Assembly: GCA_021776175.1 (NCBI GenBank)
Contig: JAJFGJ010000036.1
Location: 1 to 64,000 of the forward strand
DNA from: Kiloniellaceae bacterium
Lineage (GTDB): Bacteria > Pseudomonadota > Alphaproteobacteria > Kiloniellales > J153
Reading direction: 5' to 3'
Length of the DNA: 64,000 nt
In this document: positions 44,434 through 52,517 of the stretch, one piece after another
Layout of the letters: every line of letters begins with the position of its first letter
Position numbering within the stretch: position 1 is the first letter of the stretch
Program-made: the position numbers and the translations under genes
Notes under the pieces: model-generated
The model's database searches: none
What the model saw: only the letters and a program-made list of their open reading frames with translations
What the model was told of the DNA's origin: nothing

Positions 44434-44841
44434 ATGCTCGAGATGGAACCGGAGACGGTCTATTTACTGATTCTCAAGTCACGCGAGTTCGATGAAAAAG
44501 ACGTGCCTGGGGAAAGCCCGGACCAGGATACCAGCCCGGCGGACCGGCAAATAGATAGCGCCATGGATTACTTCGACGGCGACCCCATCGCTCAAGAGAT
44601 CAAAGACATGATCGATAGCCTGAACGAGGATCATCAGGCGGAGCTTGTGGCACTCACATGGCTGGGGCGCGGCGATTTCACGGCCGGGGAGTGGCGCGAA
44701 GCCCTCCGGACGGCCCGCGAGCGGCGCACCAATCCAACCTCCGAATACCTCTTGGGAACGCCCTTGCTGGGCAACTACCTTGAAGAAGGGCTCGCGGCGC
44801 TTGGATATACCGTCGAGGACCTGGAGCCTGGCGTGGGATAG
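44434..44841 (+). CDS. DUF3775 family protein
   Basis: A 135-residue acidic soluble protein. The DUF3775 landmarks are clear: VYLLILKSREFDEKD, MIDSLNEDHQAELVALTWLGRGDF and the ending TSEYLLGTPLLGNYLEEGLAALGYTVEDL. The family is alphaproteobacterial and has no assigned activity. A GGGCGGA ribosome site precedes the ATG at 44434 by about 5 bases. It is divergent from tadA, with a 139-base gap. Confidence 0.82.
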   Translation: MLEMEPETVYLLILKSREFDEKDVPGESPDQDTSPADRQIDSAMDYFDGDPIAQEIKDMIDSLNEDHQAELVALTWLGRGDFTAGEWREALRTARERRTNPTSEYLLGTPLLGNYLEEGLAALGYTVEDLEPGVG

Positions 44842-45005
44842 GGCCCCTGCCCGAGGAGAGGTGACAGGCTTCCCGAGCCACCGTTGCCTCCCCCCGCCCG
44901 GCAACCTATAAGTCGGCCCATGACGCCCCGCCCCGGATTTTTCCCAAGTTTTAGCGATATTAACCGATTCCATGGTGGCGGACGCTTGACCTCTGACCAA
45001 GCGCC

Positions 45006-45884
45006 ATGAGCGAAGCGGCCAAGGATGCCATCTGCGCCAAGGGCGATCGCATCGCCAAGGTTATCGCCCGCGCCGGTATCTGCTCCCGCCGCGAGGCCGA
45101 GCGCCTGATCGCCGAAGGCCGGGTGCGCCTCGACGGCGCCGTTTTGACCGGCCCGGCGGTCACGGTCACCGCCGAATCCAAGATCGTGGTCGACGGCAAG
45201 GCCCTGCCCGCGCCCGAAGCGGCCCGCCTGTGGCGCTATCATAAACCGAGAGGAACGGTAACCAGCGACCGCGACCCTGGGGGCCGGCCCACCGTGTTCG
45301 ATAGCCTGCCCGCGGACTTGCCGCGCGTGGTCAGCGTCGGGCGCCTGGATATCGCCTCCGAAGGCTTGCTGCTGCTGACCAACGATGGCGCGCTCAAGCG
45401 CAAGCTGGAATTGCCGGCGACCGGCTGGACCCGGCGTTACCGGGTCCGGGTCCATGGCAAAGTCGATATCGCCGCTCTGGCCAAGTTGAGCCGTGGGGTG
45501 CGCGTCGAAGGTGTCCAATACGGCCCGATCCACGCCTCGCTGGAACGCCAGACCGGCGCCAATGCCTGGATCAAAATCGCCCTGAAGGAAGGCAAGAACC
45601 GGGAGGTCCGGCGAGTCATGGAACACCTGGGACTGGTCGTGAACCGCCTGATCCGCGTCGCCTTCGGTTCGTTTCAGCTTGGCAGTCTAAAACCCGGAAT
45701 GATCGAGGAAATCCCCGGCAAGGTGGTGCGCGAGCAACTGGGCGAGGCCCAGCCGGCGGCACGCAAGGCCGGTACCGCCCGCGCCAAGCCGCGGACCAAG
45801 AAATCCGCCAAGAGCCGTCAGCGCGAATCCCCCGCCAACGCACGGCCCGGAAAAAAAAATGCGAATCGTCGGCGGCCGTCATAG
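45006..45884 (+). CDS. rluB: rRNA pseudouridine synthase, RsuA/RluB family
   Basis: A 292-residue enzyme. Residues 12-60 are an S4 RNA-binding domain ([29 protein letters not shown]); the catalytic domain holds the Asp motif VSVGRLDIASEGLLLLTNDG and YRVRVHGKVD, and EGKNREVRRVMEHLGL. It resembles RluB or RsuA, which modify 23S or 16S rRNA; RluB is the best guess because of the C-terminal Lys/Arg-rich tail. The last 26 bases overlap rsmD, so both rRNA modification genes are coupled. Confidence 0.85.
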   Translation: MSEAAKDAICAKGDRIAKVIARAGICSRREAERLIAEGRVRLDGAVLTGPAVTVTAESKIVVDGKALPAPEAARLWRYHKPRGTVTSDRDPGGRPTVFDSLPADLPRVVSVGRLDIASEGLLLLTNDGALKRKLELPATGWTRRYRVRVHGKVDIAALAKLSRGVRVEGVQYGPIHASLERQTGANAWIKIALKEGKNREVRRVMEHLGLVVNRLIRVAFGSFQLGSLKPGMIEEIPGKVVREQLGEAQPAARKAGTARAKPRTKKSAKSRQRESPANARPGKKNANRRRPS

Positions 45885-46440
45885 GGGCCGGCGCCTTGAG
45901 GCGCCCGAAGGGCTAGCCGTGCGCCCGACAGCGGATCGCACGCGCGAATCCATCTTCAATATCCTGACCCAGGGCAAGCTCGACTGGCGCCATTCCGGCA
46001 CCCGGATGCCGAACCCACTGGACGGCGCGCGGGTCCTTGACGCCTTCGCGGGAACCGGGGCGCTGGGGCTCGAGGCACTGTCGCGCGGAGCGGGCTCGGC
46101 GACCTTCATGGAGGATCACGCCGCCGCCCTGGCCGCGTGTAAGCGTAACATTGCGTCACTGGGCGAGGATATGCGTGGCCGGGCGCTGCGCTGCGATGTC
46201 CTGCGCCCGCCGCGCGCCGAGGCGCCATGCGACCTGGTGCTCATGGACCCGCCCTACAATCAAGGTCTGGGGCCGCCCGCCCTGCTCGCACTCCAGGCGG
46301 CGGGCTGGCTGGCGCCGGGCGCCTTGGCCGCGGTCGAACTCATGGCCGGCGAACCCTTCGATGCACCGGCAGAATTCGAAATCCTGGACGAGCGCAAATA
46401 CGGCAAGGCGAGGGTCGTGTTTTTACGCGCGCCGGCTTAA
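45859..46440 (+). CDS. rsmD: 16S rRNA (guanine966-N2)-methyltransferase
   Basis: A 193-residue SAM-dependent methyltransferase. N-terminus MRIVGGRHRGRRLEAPEGLAVRPTADRTRESIFNIL is diagnostic; SAM motif I is VLDAFAGTGALGLEALSRGA; the DPPY catalytic motif is VLMDPPYNQG. Length is typical. It starts within the 3' end of the pseudouridine synthase gene. Confidence 0.94.
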   Translation: MRIVGGRHRGRRLEAPEGLAVRPTADRTRESIFNILTQGKLDWRHSGTRMPNPLDGARVLDAFAGTGALGLEALSRGAGSATFMEDHAAALAACKRNIASLGEDMRGRALRCDVLRPPRAEAPCDLVLMDPPYNQGLGPPALLALQAAGWLAPGALAAVELMAGEPFDAPAEFEILDERKYGKARVVFLRAPA

Positions 46441-46483
46441 TGGAATCGGCTAACCGCCCAGGGGTGCTTCGCGGGTTCTTGAC

Positions 46484-46810
46484 CTAGCCGCGCACCTTGC
46501 GAGCGTGGTCTTCCAGTTGCCGGGTGGCGGCGCTGAAGGCATCGCGCACGGCGACATAGACATCCTCGTGGGCGTGGTTGTTGGCGCCACTCCGGTTCAC
46601 GACGATTTCCTTGCCCGGCAAGGAAATATCGATCCGCACCTCATAGATAATCCCCTTATGGTTGTGCTTGTGCGGCGCCTCGACCACGACACGGCACCCG
46701 ATAATCCGGTCGAAGGCGCGTCCCAGCTTAGACGCCCGCTCCCTGACCTTGGCCTCGACGGCATCGGAACGGTCCATGTTGTGGAAGGTCAATTCCAAGG
46801 GAATCTGCAT
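46484..46810 (-). CDS. hpf: Ribosome hibernation-promoting factor (HPF/RaiA family)
   Basis: A 108-residue short HPF/RaiA protein. Landmarks are LELTFHNMDRSDAVEAKVRERASKL, the basic VVVEAPHKHNHKGIIYEVRID and NRSGANNHAHEDVYVAVRDAFSAATRQLED. It binds the decoding centre to stop translation in stationary phase. There is no C-terminal dimerisation domain, so it is the short form. ATG 46810 is 7 bases after AAGGA; a GTG two codons earlier is also possible. Convergent with rsmD. Confidence 0.85.
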   Translation of the reverse strand: MQIPLELTFHNMDRSDAVEAKVRERASKLGRAFDRIIGCRVVVEAPHKHNHKGIIYEVRIDISLPGKEIVVNRSGANNHAHEDVYVAVRDAFSAATRQLEDHARKVRG

Positions 46811-46926
46811 TTTCACATCCTTAAAACTTTACCCGCGCGTGAGAGGACTCCGTGTAGAAGTTCTCCAAGGGACTATAGCACGCGGGATGGCCTGAATCGC
46901 TTTGATCTCAGTCAAGAGCGGCGGCC

Positions 46927-48741
46927 TTAGCGGCGTCCAAACAGGCGCTCGATATCCGCTAGTTTCAGCTCGACATAGGTCGGGCGGCCGTGATTGCACT
47001 GGCCGGAATGAGGCGTCGCCTCCATCTGGCGCAGCAGGGCATTCATCTCGTCCACATTGAGGCGGCGCCCGGCCCGCACCGAGCCGTGGCAGGCCAAGGT
47101 GCCGCAGACCTCCTGCAAGCGCTCCTTGAGGGCCAGCGATTGACCGAGCTCCGCCAGTTCGTCGGCTAAATCGCGGATCAGGCCCTGCACGTCGATTTCG
47201 CCCAGCAGAGCCGGCACCTCGCGGACCACGACGGCGCCGGGGCCGAAGGCCTCCATCACCAGGCCCAGGGCGGCCAATTCATCGGCCCTCCCGGATAAGC
47301 GCTCGACCGCCTCGGTCTCCAGTTCCACGACTTCGGGGATCAAAAGAGCCTGGCGCGCCACCCCTTGCGCGTCCATTTGCTCCTTCATGCGCTCGTAAAC
47401 CAGGCGCTCGTGGGCGGCATGTTGATCGACGATGACGATGCCGTCGGGGGTTTGCGCGACGACATAGGTTTCGTGGACCTGCGCCCTTGCCGCGCCCAAG
47501 GGGTAGTCTTCGGCCGGACTTTCCCGCGCCTGGTCCGATACCGCGCCGGGGGCCGCCGTCAGACCCGAAAGCGGCGCTTGGCCCGCCAGCGATGCCTCGG
47601 CCAGCCCCTGCCCGCCATATCCCGCCGGAGGGACACCGCCGGCGCGGGCGCGCCACACCTGGGACACGCCGGGGGCCTGCCCCGGGCGGAAGGCGCCCAA
47701 CGCCGCCTGGGCCACGCTGCTCGAGGCCCGGTGCCCCGCCTCGGCCAGGGCATGGCGGCAGGCGCCGACAATCAAGCCGCGAATCAGGCCGGGATCGCGA
47801 AAACGGACCTCGGCCTTGGCCGGGTGAACGTTCACATCGACCGCATCGGCGGGTAATTCCAGGAACAGGGCCAGGAGGGCGTGGCGGTCATGGGCGAGAA
47901 AATCGTGATAAGCGCCGCGCACGGCGCCGTGCAGCAGTTTGTCGCGCACCGGCCTGCCGTTCACGAACAGGTATTGCTGGCGCGCGTTGCCCCGGTTCAA
48001 AGTCGGCAAGCCGATGTACCCGCTCAACCTGGCGCCTTCGCGTTCCGCCTCGATCCGCAGCGCGTTGTCGGCGAAATCGCGCGCCATCACCGCCCCTAAG
48101 CGTGCCAGGCGCGTATCGGAAAGTGCGCCTTCCATGGCCGGTAAGTGCAACAATTTACGCGTGCCGTCGTCGATATTGAAGCCGACGTCCGGGTGCGCCA
48201 TGGCCAGGCGTTGAACTGCGTCGAGCACATATTGTTGCTCCGTGCGCGTGGTCTTGAGAAATTTCAGCCGCGCCGGGGTGGCGAAAAAAAGATCGCGAAC
48301 CTCGACCCGGGTTCCCGGTGCTTGCGCGGCCGGGGCCAGGGCCCCGCGCCGACCGCCTTCGACGCTCAGGATCCAGGCCTGAGTATCCCCGCCGCCGTCC
48401 CGTGCCCAGCTGGTGACGCTCAGGCGCGACACCGCGCCTATGGAGGGGAGAGCCTCGCCGCGAAACCCAAGGGTCGCGATATGGACCAGATCGTCGCCGG
48501 GCAGCTTGGAGGTCGCGTGCCTTTCAAGCGCCAGCTCGATCTCGGGCGCGCTCATGCCGCGGCCGTCGTCTGTGACCGAGATAAAAGTTCGGCCGCCGTC
48601 GCGCAGAACCACATCGATTTGCTTGGCACCGGCGTCCAAGGCGTTCTCGACCAGTTCCTTGACAGCCGCCGCGGGACGCTCGATCACCTCGCCGGCGGCA
48701 ATCCGGTTGACCAGGATTTCAGGCAGACGGCGAATGGTCAT
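46927..48741 (-). CDS. mutL: DNA mismatch repair protein MutL
   Basis: A 604-residue GHKL ATPase. The N-domain has [34 protein letters not shown] and [14 protein letters not shown]. The C-terminal third contains [12 protein letters not shown], matching the DQHA-x2-E-x4-E metal endonuclease motif, and CNHGRP close to the end, typical of MutL with its own nicking activity. This fits organisms without MutH. A central Pro/Ala/Gly linker joins the domains. Overlaps the pgi stop. Confidence 0.95.
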   Translation of the reverse strand: MTIRRLPEILVNRIAAGEVIERPAAAVKELVENALDAGAKQIDVVLRDGGRTFISVTDDGRGMSAPEIELALERHATSKLPGDDLVHIATLGFRGEALPSIGAVSRLSVTSWARDGGGDTQAWILSVEGGRRGALAPAAQAPGTRVEVRDLFFATPARLKFLKTTRTEQQYVLDAVQRLAMAHPDVGFNIDDGTRKLLHLPAMEGALSDTRLARLGAVMARDFADNALRIEAEREGARLSGYIGLPTLNRGNARQQYLFVNGRPVRDKLLHGAVRGAYHDFLAHDRHALLALFLELPADAVDVNVHPAKAEVRFRDPGLIRGLIVGACRHALAEAGHRASSSVAQAALGAFRPGQAPGVSQVWRARAGGVPPAGYGGQGLAEASLAGQAPLSGLTAAPGAVSDQARESPAEDYPLGAARAQVHETYVVAQTPDGIVIVDQHAAHERLVYERMKEQMDAQGVARQALLIPEVVELETEAVERLSGRADELAALGLVMEAFGPGAVVVREVPALLGEIDVQGLIRDLADELAELGQSLALKERLQEVCGTLACHGSVRAGRRLNVDEMNALLRQMEATPHSGQCNHGRPTYVELKLADIERLFGRR

Positions 48742-50042
48742 GTCTCTGGCCCGGCGAGATAGGCGCGGGTCAGGGTCTTGCCCTCCTCGACGGCGGGCTG
48801 ATCGAAGGCATCCACCCCCAGGAGATCGGCGGCCAGGACCGTTTCCAGCATGAAATGCATCATCAGCGCGCCGAGCGTTGCCTCATCGACGCGCTCAACC
48901 GTCAGAAGACGCACGGGCCGGCCGTTGCGCGCCAGAGTCTCCGCCGTCGCCCGCGCCGAGGCATCCATCAAATCGCCCAAGCGCCGCCCGGCCAGGTAAT
49001 CGGCACCGACCGCGCCGGCCAACGCCGCATCCATGACCGCCCCTTCGCCGAGGCATGCGGGCATGACCAAGGTGAACATCTTGTCGCGCGGGCCGGCCAG
49101 GTAGAGCTGTAGCTGACTATGATGATCCGCCGTGCCCAGGGCGCGTAGCGGCGTGGTTCCGGCCCCGTCCTTGCCGAGGCTCTCGGCCCAAAGTTGACGA
49201 TACCACAGGCCCAGATTGGCCCAGCGGTCCTCGTAGGTCATCAGGACACTCTGGGTGATACCGCGCTCCTGCAGAAGCCCGACCGCGATCGCCGCGCCGA
49301 CGGCGGGGGCGACGTTCTCGACCCGGGCCGCCTCGCGGGTCGCGCGAAGGACCTCGCCCGCGCCGCGCCGCAAGGCCGCGGCATCGAGCCCGGCAAGCAG
49401 CGCCGGCAAAACGCCGACCACGGAAAATACCGAGAAACGCCCGCCGATACCCGGATGGTGGTCGATGACTTTCAGGCCGTGGCTCGCGGCGATTTGGGAC
49501 AAGGGGCTCTGGCGCGGCTCGGTTACGACGACCGCGTGATCGGCGAGCGAGGCCCGGCCAACCGCGGCCTCGAGCGCGGGCAGCAGGATCGCGCATTGGG
49601 CCAGGGTTTCCGCGGTCCCGCCCGATTTCGAAATCACGACGAGGCCAGTGCGCTTGAAGTCCAGCGCCCCCATAAGCGCACCCATGGTATCGGGATCGAC
49701 GTTGTCGAGGAAGTACAGCGCCGGGCCGCCCAGGGCCGGGCCGAAACCCCGGTCCGACAGGGCATAAAGCGTTTTCCCGCCAAGCGACGACCCGCCGGTG
49801 CCCAGAACGATCACGTGGTCGAGGCGCGCGCGCCAATCCTGTGCCAGGGCGCTCAGGGCCTCGAGGCCGTCCGTGTCCTGAACCGCGGCCAGCGCCGGGA
49901 GGCCGCCCGATTCGAGAACCTGGCACAGCCGGTCGTGCGCCGGCGCGGCCGCCATGAGCCCGCGCGTCAGGGCATCGTCGCTGAGTCCGCCTTCGCCGAT
50001 GTGATCGGCCAGGCACGTATCGGTCAGGTGTTTGAACAGCAT
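48738..50042 (-). CDS. pgi: Glucose-6-phosphate isomerase (short class)
   Basis: A 434-residue SIS-fold enzyme interconverting glucose 6-phosphate and fructose 6-phosphate. Signatures include [87 protein letters not shown] and [16 protein letters not shown]. It is shorter than the E. coli enzyme (549), as in other alphaproteobacterial types. The stop overlaps mutL's ATG. The first 42 codons and start region are also present as a second partial copy at 50.9-51.1 kb, separated by the parDE pair, so its promoter may be new. Confidence 0.93.
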   Translation of the reverse strand: MLFKHLTDTCLADHIGEGGLSDDALTRGLMAAAPAHDRLCQVLESGGLPALAAVQDTDGLEALSALAQDWRARLDHVIVLGTGGSSLGGKTLYALSDRGFGPALGGPALYFLDNVDPDTMGALMGALDFKRTGLVVISKSGGTAETLAQCAILLPALEAAVGRASLADHAVVVTEPRQSPLSQIAASHGLKVIDHHPGIGGRFSVFSVVGVLPALLAGLDAAALRRGAGEVLRATREAARVENVAPAVGAAIAVGLLQERGITQSVLMTYEDRWANLGLWYRQLWAESLGKDGAGTTPLRALGTADHHSQLQLYLAGPRDKMFTLVMPACLGEGAVMDAALAGAVGADYLAGRRLGDLMDASARATAETLARNGRPVRLLTVERVDEATLGALMMHFMLETVLAADLLGVDAFDQPAVEEGKTLTRAYLAGPET

Positions 50043-50064
50043 GGCGACAAGCTAACAGAGTCGC
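49918..50064. repeat. Left copy of a ~147-bp direct repeat (pgi 5' end)
   Basis: This stretch, comprising the first 42 codons of pgi and about 20 bases of leader, recurs at 50925-51104. Over the first 129 bases only two positions differ. The leader continues with a second match (CTAACAGAGTCGC) in both, but the right copy carries 33 extra bases (51054-51086). Between the copies lies a toxin-antitoxin module of about 860 bases. Confidence 0.95.
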
Positions 50065-50082
50065 TGGGTGGCGGGAAGGTTC

Positions 50083-50111
50083 AGCGTCTCTACCGTGTGT
50101 ACTGAGACGCT
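50083..50111. repeat. 8-bp hairpin between pgi and parE
   Basis: AGCGTCTC (50083-50090) pairs with GAGACGCT (50104-50111) around a 13-base loop. It lies 57 bases past the parE stop on the minus strand, with no T-run. It could be a weak terminator for parDE or a scar at the edge of the inserted segment. Confidence 0.55.
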
Positions 50112-50168
50112 AATTCCTTGCCGATATGTGGTGCAATCTTTTCCGCACCCGTAAGCTTCCCCGCCGCC

Positions 50169-50453
50169 CTATATTGAGCTTGTATCTTGCTGCCCAATAA
50201 TGCGCACAATAAAAAGGCGGTCGGCTTCGATCCGGTAATAGATGGAATGTGCGCCATAGACGCTACGGCGATAATTTTCGCGAACGTTTGAGGCGTCTGG
50301 ATACATCAAAGGCGCATCCGCTATGCGCTGAAAGCGTTCTAATAGGCCGCCGTAATAATCATCGGCTTGCCGCAATCCGAAATCCACCACGCCCGTATAG
50401 TAAATTCCTTCAAGGTCGCTTTCAGCTTCAAGGCTCAGTTTATAGGTACCCAT
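50169..50453 (-). CDS. parE: RelE/ParE-family toxin
   Basis: A 94-residue ParE-type toxin: YKLSLEAESDLEGIYYTGVVDFG, YYGGLLERFQRIADAPLMYPD, YRRSVYGAHSIYYRIEADRLFIVRIIGQQD. ParE toxins poison DNA gyrase. The catalytic or gyrase-contact Arg residues and the C-terminal strand are intact, so it may be functional. It overlaps the antitoxin gene by 14 bases, the normal order of antitoxin first. Confidence 0.9.
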   Translation of the reverse strand: MGTYKLSLEAESDLEGIYYTGVVDFGLRQADDYYGGLLERFQRIADAPLMYPDASNVRENYRRSVYGAHSIYYRIEADRLFIVRIIGQQDTSSI

Positions 50454-50697
50454 CTTTTCTTAAACGTACCTTTGCTTTTTCTTTGATGTCCTCCATCGAC
50501 AGCGAGCCGATTCCGCTCTTTTCGCCCGCGACAAGAGCCGCGCGAATGGCTTCCACTTCATCGAACCGTGTCTGTTCCCTGCGGATCAGGTCGCGGATGA
50601 ATTCGCTGTCATTGCCATAATGACCGCTGGCGATACGGGACTTGATCCAGGCCTCTTGCTGATCAGTCACCGTGATAGTCTTTTTGATCATGCTCAT
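50440..50697 (-). CDS. parD: ParD-family antitoxin
   Basis: An 85-residue ribbon-helix-helix antitoxin. The N-terminal strand and helices are KKTITVTDQQEAWIKSRIASGHYGNDSEFIRDLIRREQ; the C-terminal half (AIRAALVAGEKSGIGSLSMEDIK) wraps the toxin. A GGAGG ribosome site lies 6 bases before the ATG. A strong AT-rich promoter with an operator-like dyad precedes it, as expected for autoregulation. Confidence 0.9.
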   Translation of the reverse strand: MSMIKKTITVTDQQEAWIKSRIASGHYGNDSEFIRDLIRREQTRFDEVEAIRAALVAGEKSGIGSLSMEDIKEKAKVRLRKDGYL

Positions 50698-50715
50698 TTA
50701 TACCTCCATGGTACG

Positions 50716-50745
50716 ATATTATCATATAATATAAGAAAATGTCAA
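50716..50745 (-). promoter_or_regulatory. parDE promoter and dyad operator
   Basis: On the minus strand a perfect -35 TTGACA (50745-50740) and a -10 GATAAT (50723-50718) are spaced by 16 bases. Overlapping the -10 is the perfect dyad ATATTAT-CAT-ATAATAT (50716-50732). The placement of a dyad on the -10 fits autorepression by a ribbon-helix-helix antitoxin. The AT content contrasts with the surrounding GC-rich DNA. Confidence 0.7.
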
Positions 50746-50884
50746 GGCTCCAGCGCCAAACCACGCCGCATCCGTGAGGGCTCCGGCATTGCTTGACGCC
50801 GATCTATAAAATCCTGTTTTGAAGTCTTTTTTGCCTATCCCGATAGCGGCGCGCATCGTGCCTAATTCGTGCGCCCGATCTTGA

Positions 50885-51049
50885 TTACGGGATTACGGTG
50901 ATGGCGTGACCGCCCGCGCCGAAGACCTGGCACAGCCGGTCATGCGCCGGCGCGGCGGCCATGAGCCCGCGCGTCAGGGCATCGTCGCTGAGTCCGCCTT
51001 CGCCGATGTGATCGGCCAGGCACGTATCGGTCAGGTGTTTGAACAGCAT
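50885..51049 (-). pseudogene. Truncated 5' copy of pgi
   Basis: From ATG 51049 the frame reads the first 42 residues of glucose-6-phosphate isomerase ([19 protein letters not shown] then continuing to RLCQV), then departs into FGAGGHAITVIP and stops at 50885. It lacks every catalytic segment and is thus not functional as an isomerase. It is the right-hand half of the direct repeat around parDE. The frame is also open upstream of the ATG (to 51088), but that part is not pgi-like. Confidence 0.85.
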
Positions 51050-51104
51050 GGCGTGCGCGAGGGCCGGCGATTGTAAGAACAGGCCCACAACCTAACAGAG
51101 TCGC
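50925..51104. repeat. Right copy of the ~147-bp direct repeat, with a 33-base insertion
   Basis: Matches 49918-50064 with two differences over the first 129 bases, one more in the leader, and one 33-base difference in length (extra bases 51054-51086). Since it has a longer leader, it may keep the ancestral upstream region of pgi. The 219 bases to its right (51105-51323) show no gene I can support. Confidence 0.93.
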
Positions 51105-51323
51105 GCCGCGACCGGAAGCAAGCCGGGACCGGATAATGTCTCGAATTGAAATCGGATGCGGCGAAAGCGCAAAGCGGATTCGGATGCCGGCCTTGCGGGT
51201 CAGGGCGGCCGCTGTTCTTGCGCACAGAGAAAGTCCAGGCCGGGCCGGGAACAGGCTCCCGCCGCAACCCAGCAGGCCTAAACCATGACCGCTCGTGGCT
51301 CTTGAATGTTGGATTGGATAAAT

Positions 51324-52265
51324 TTATTGGTGCAAAAAAAAGCTTCCGGCGCGGCTCAAAAGATCATGAAGAACGCCATGCCTTTCCAGCATCGATTCAA
51401 TTTCAATTTGGCCTATCAGGGCGAGCAAAGGTATCGGGGCAGTCGCCACGATTAGCGTGAGGACAAAACGCCACCAGTGAAACTGCCTGCTTAAACCGCA
51501 GAACGCCGCTATACCCCCACCGCCGCCAAGAGCGGAATTCCCGGGAAGGTTCAAACACACAGCCAATGTAAGATAACGATGGGAGAGGATAAATTTACTC
51601 AATCGGACAGCAGCGCCTCGGGTGGCGCTTTTGCTAACAACGATGGCTCCGGTGGCGTCTTTGGGGCCATTTTCCGCGTTGGACAAGCCCAGCCTGTTCA
51701 TCCAACTTATCGCAATCCTATCCGGCACGGCCCGTGCCACAAAATAGGAAAGGCTCAATCCGGCGATGGTTGCCAAATACGCGGCAAGCACACCTTCGCG
51801 CCCGAAAAGAACCATCAGCAATAATCCGAATTCCACGCCTGGAACGAAAGGAAAGGCAAGCACCAGAACATAGACAAAGGCACCGAGAAAAAGACCATAG
51901 ATGCCAATCTCGCTGTTCGCCGGTGCGAAAATATCCTGTAACCGATGAAACCCCTCATGGGAAAGCTGATGACCGGAAACCAATATGAGGGACCACATGG
52001 CGAGGACGCAGACCCCGCGAACGCCGAGGTTCGGCAGAAAAGGCAGGCTCAGCATGATGAAGTAAACAAGGGCACTCAGGGCCACGATCTGGGCCATTAC
52101 CTGAAACGTTTTCGATCCCAGCGCCGCTTTGATTTCGCCAAGGTACGCGTGGCTCAAATGATGGGCATAAACTATGAAGGTAACCCACGCGGCCACCGTC
52201 AACACGATACGGAGGCATAAAAATAAATTCGTCCGCAGGCGCGTTCGCGCAACTCCTTTCCGCAA
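51324..52265 (-). CDS. VTT/DedA-like (TVP38/TMEM64-type) multi-pass membrane protein
   Basis: A 313-residue protein with at least six hydrophobic segments (about residues 14-34, 55-75, 80-97, 122-145, 147-172 and 225-285). The FPFVPGVEFGLLLMVLFGREGVLAAYLATIAGLSLSYFVAR block and the LNLPGNSALGGGGGIAAFCGLS block resemble the re-entrant loops and glycine-rich turns of VTT/SNARE-associated proteins. Such proteins move lipids or are linked to polyprenyl-phosphate recycling, but I cannot assign one. The start is TTG 52265, three bases after the stop of a short upstream frame. AT content and codon use look less GC-rich than the neighbours, so recent acquisition is possible. Confidence 0.65.
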   Translation of the reverse strand: MRKGVARTRLRTNLFLCLRIVLTVAAWVTFIVYAHHLSHAYLGEIKAALGSKTFQVMAQIVALSALVYFIMLSLPFLPNLGVRGVCVLAMWSLILVSGHQLSHEGFHRLQDIFAPANSEIGIYGLFLGAFVYVLVLAFPFVPGVEFGLLLMVLFGREGVLAAYLATIAGLSLSYFVARAVPDRIAISWMNRLGLSNAENGPKDATGAIVVSKSATRGAAVRLSKFILSHRYLTLAVCLNLPGNSALGGGGGIAAFCGLSRQFHWWRFVLTLIVATAPIPLLALIGQIEIESMLERHGVLHDLLSRAGSFFLHQ

Positions 52266-52268
52266 TAT

Positions 52269-52484
52269 TTAGGTTCCCCTGACTGACGAATTTCGATTCT
52301 TATTCTTCAGCGGCACCTCAACCCTAGTCCAGGTGAGCCCGATCAACAATGTCCTGTAAAAACTAGCCGCACCGAACGCCGGCTTCACGCCGAACGACCG
52401 CCGCCAGGCAGCCACGGCCCGCAAGTTACGCGCACTTCCATAATGTCTGTAACGAGCCAGGTCCGGAGAAGCCCTTACCCCGCG
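52269..52484 (-). pseudogene. Probable remnant of an unidentified gene
   Basis: This frame is open for 71 codons with no convincing start codon. It reads like real coding sequence at its end: YGSARNLRAVAAWRRSFGV, then FYRTLLIGLTWTRVEVPLK. It stops at 52269, with the next gene starting three bases later, as genes in an operon do. I cannot name a family. It could be the C-terminal part of a gene truncated when this locus was rearranged. Chance cannot be excluded in GC-rich DNA. Confidence 0.35.
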
Positions 52485-52517
52485 TCAAGGTCTGCCGCTG
52501 GGGGTAGAACCAAGGTG

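Noticed and set aside
44883..44905. GTTGCC...GGCAAC hairpin after the DUF3775 gene
   Set aside because: Short stem with an 11-base C-rich loop and no T-run; not strong enough to call.
46447..46490. CGGCTA...TAGCCG pairing between rsmD and hpf as a terminator
   Set aside because: Only six base pairs with a 32-base loop; no T-run.
51105..51323. GAGAAAGTCC-like segment suggestive of RNase P RNA and a GACCGGAAGCAAGCC segment suggestive of SRP RNA
   Set aside because: The rest of either RNA (P4 pairing partner, conserved loops, expected length) is missing. I see no gene in this gap.
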